NCBI GenBank assembly: GCA_946405695.1
Contig: CAMJIA010000073.1
Span: forward strand, 1 to 6,851
Direction: 5' to 3'
Length of the DNA stretch: 6,851 bases
Source of the DNA: an uncultured Prevotellaceae bacterium
GTDB lineage: Bacteria; Bacteroidota; Bacteroidia; Bacteroidales; Bacteroidaceae
A program made the translations under genes and the position numbers. Positions 5,410-6,851 of the stretch are shown here, piece by piece. Each line of letters opens with the position of its first letter. Within the stretch, counting starts at the first letter, position 1. Under the pieces are notes generated by a model. It saw only the letters and a list, made by a program, of their open reading frames with translations. It did not search any database and was not told the origin of the DNA.

Positions 5410-6851
5410 TCAGTTGCCAGTGGTGCAATACTGGAGGGCACGCTCCAATTGGCTGTCACGACCCGTGGTTAGGTATAGCGCAACGTCGAAGTCCACATCG
5501 ATGTCAGGGGTAAGGCCTATGCCCTCGAAGAGTTGCTCATCCTTGGACATGGTGGCCATCTGCGGGATATAGAGCCAGACAGGGGTCTTGCCACGTTCGC
5601 CGACAATGCCGGAATAGTTCTGATAGTATTCGCCGGGGTCGGACTGGAGTGAGCATAGACCGCCATGGGTGCGCTTGCCGATGAGGGTGCCGTTGGGCAG
5701 CTGACGGCAACCCAGCGAGGTCATCTCTGCCATGCTGACGGAGCCACTGTTGGTGAGAATGACTATCGGTTCGGTGATGGTCTCGTGGGCTGTCTCAAGA
5801 GTTGGGACCTTGAAGGGTGACAACGGCGAGTAGTCGTAGCGGCCCACGCCACGCTTGAAGCGCGAGAGACCTACCTCGAAGCCTCCGCTGGGCAACATGC
5901 TGCCCAACACGTACTGATAGTCGATAAGCATACCACCACCATTGCCGCGCACGTCGATGATAACAGCCTTGAGCTGTCCGCTGGCATGGAGTTCCTGTAC
6001 CTTGTCAAACCACGCCTGCCAGACCTGGCCCACCGCCAGGGCGAGTTGCTTGGCGGCAGCGTCGACCTGGCCGAATACCTTTTCGAAATATTCGTCATTC
6101 ATACAGGGCGTGAGATAGAAACCGCTGAAGTAGAAGTAGGCGATGTTATCCTTGAAATGGGCATACTTGGCGGTCACGGCACGGTCGCCGAAAGTGCCGC
6201 TCGGTATGAGTCCGGGAATCTTGAGATACTGGTTGTTAGCTACCAGCTGGTCGTACATCTGAAGACCTGTCGCCAAATCTAAACCGTTGAGCAGCTGGTT
6301 GTACAAATTTTCGAAGTCATCGACAAAAGCCTGCAACGCATGCTGCTGATAGTCCTTCAGAGTAGGATCGTTGACGTGGTCCTTTGCCCACAGACGGCCA
6401 ATGCCTGGGGTATCATACACAGTCTTAAGGATGCCTACGGACTGGGTACTGGCCTCCTTGTACTCCAGAATCTGGTTGCCCGTACCGCCATACACCGCAG
6501 GAAGATAGGCACTCAGGTTGTGATTGGTATACCGTGCAGACTCATAGTCGCTGCGCTGTTGAGTGCGTGCGTGGCTGGGACTGGCCATGACGAAATTGCC
6601 CGTCTGGTGATTCTGCATCTCTGCGGCAAAGTGACCGTCGTGCAGGGGAGCCAGGGTTTCTTCGAGCAGTTCCTCGAGTTCGTCATCGGTGACATCGTCA
6701 CGCTCGTCGAGGGCCTCGTACTTAGGCAGGTACTCGTCATAGACGGCATCCCAGTCGACACCCAGGCTACGTTCGTAGTCCCAAATGGCATAGTTCTGGT
6801 CAAGGGCTTTCCACATCACCTTGAACTTGCCTGCATAGCTTTCCTTTGCCT
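5410..6851 (-). CDS. S41-family (tricorn/CtpA-like) serine peptidase, N-terminus cut by window edge
   Basis: The frame ends in TGA at 5412-5410 and is open to the window edge. A GTG at 6819-6817 would give 469 residues, but codons upstream of it read 'AKESYAGKFK' into 'VMWKALDQNYAIWDYE', normal for the start of the mature S41 fold, so the real start, probably with a lipoprotein or Sec signal, lies outside. Numbering from that GTG, a helical N-terminal part carries 'LHDGHF' at 59-64, matching the DGH motif of the tricorn-like S41 branch. The core carries 'VIIDVRGNGGG' at 286-296, the S41 hallmark, and the nucleophile elbow 'LTNSGSVSMAE' at 355-365, where Ser362 aligns best with the nucleophile of Prc/CtpA. 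The following 'IGKRTHGG' (380-387) has Gly where CtpA-type enzymes have their catalytic Lys. No PDZ domain is obvious. It is likely an envelope peptidase of the kind common in Bacteroidetes; the substrate is unknown. It appears to be a separate transcription unit from the genes below it. Confidence 0.88.
   Translation of the reverse strand, partial: AKESYAGKFKVMWKALDQNYAIWDYERSLGVDWDAVYDEYLPKYEALDERDDVTDDELEELLEETLAPLHDGHFAAEMQNHQTGNFVMASPSHARTQQRSDYESARYTNHNLSAYLPAVYGGTGNQILEYKEASTQSVGILKTVYDTPGIGRLWAKDHVNDPTLKDYQQHALQAFVDDFENLYNQLLNGLDLATGLQMYDQLVANNQYLKIPGLIPSGTFGDRAVTAKYAHFKDNIAYFYFSGFYLTPCMNDEYFEKVFGQVDAAAKQLALAVGQVWQAWFDKVQELHASGQLKAVIIDVRGNGGGMLIDYQYVLGSMLPSGGFEVGLSRFKRGVGRYDYSPLSPFKVPTLETAHETITEPIVILTNSGSVSMAEMTSLGCRQLPNGTLIGKRTHGGLCSLQSDPGEYYQNYSGIVGERGKTPVWLYIPQMATMSKDEQLFEGIGLTPDIDVDFDVALYLTTGRDSQLERALQYCTTGN

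Noticed and set aside
6817..6819. GTG codon as the true start of the S41 peptidase
   Set aside because: The frame stays open upstream to the window edge and the residues before it continue the expected S41 N-terminal helix, so the start is outside the window.

Overview
The window looks like chromosomal DNA from a Prevotella-like member of the Bacteroidales (Bacteroidota). The grounds are: a textbook Bacteroidetes -7 promoter box (TATCTTTG, fitting TAnnTTTG); no Shine-Dalgarno sequence before any of the four visible starts; a streptopain-type (C10) protease ending in a 'YDLQGRRV ... KKGIYI' tail typical of type IX secretion cargo in this group; and a membrane-spanning TPR / AraC-type regulator. 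All five genes lie on the minus strand, so transcription runs from high to low coordinates. I see no RNA gene, insertion sequence, CRISPR array or phage gene.

Region by region, in the direction of transcription. (1) 6851-5410: most of an S41-family serine peptidase whose N-terminus is cut by the window edge. Its unit probably ends at a hairpin terminator at 5327-5364. (2) 5409-5244: the only sizeable intergenic gap (166 bp). It holds the terminator, a pair of 20-bp direct repeats with a 21-bp period (5331-5291), and a promoter (5271-5264). (3) 5243-5055: a 62-residue single-span membrane protein. (4) 5027-3432: a 531-residue regulator with a lipoprotein-like signal, a periplasmic TPR sensor, one membrane span, a coiled coil and a cytoplasmic AraC-type DNA-binding domain. 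(5) 3410-600: a 936-residue secreted C10 cysteine protease with signal peptide, Spi-like propeptide, intact Cys/His catalytic centre, several C-terminal modules and a sorting tail. (6) 557-1: the first 185 residues of a small outer-membrane beta-barrel protein.

Genes 3 to 5 are 21-27 bp apart and look like one operon. The barrel gene follows after 42 bp and may be its last member. The most interesting reading is a self-contained control circuit: a membrane-anchored one-component AraC-type regulator, preceded by a small membrane protein, sits directly upstream of a secreted protease. The operon promoter carries tandem direct repeats with the 21-bp spacing seen at AraC-type operators, and the promoter-proximal repeat reaches the expected -33 position. 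This suggests autoregulated, envelope-signal-driven production of an extracellular protease. The repeats and domains are visible in the sequence; the regulatory link is inference.
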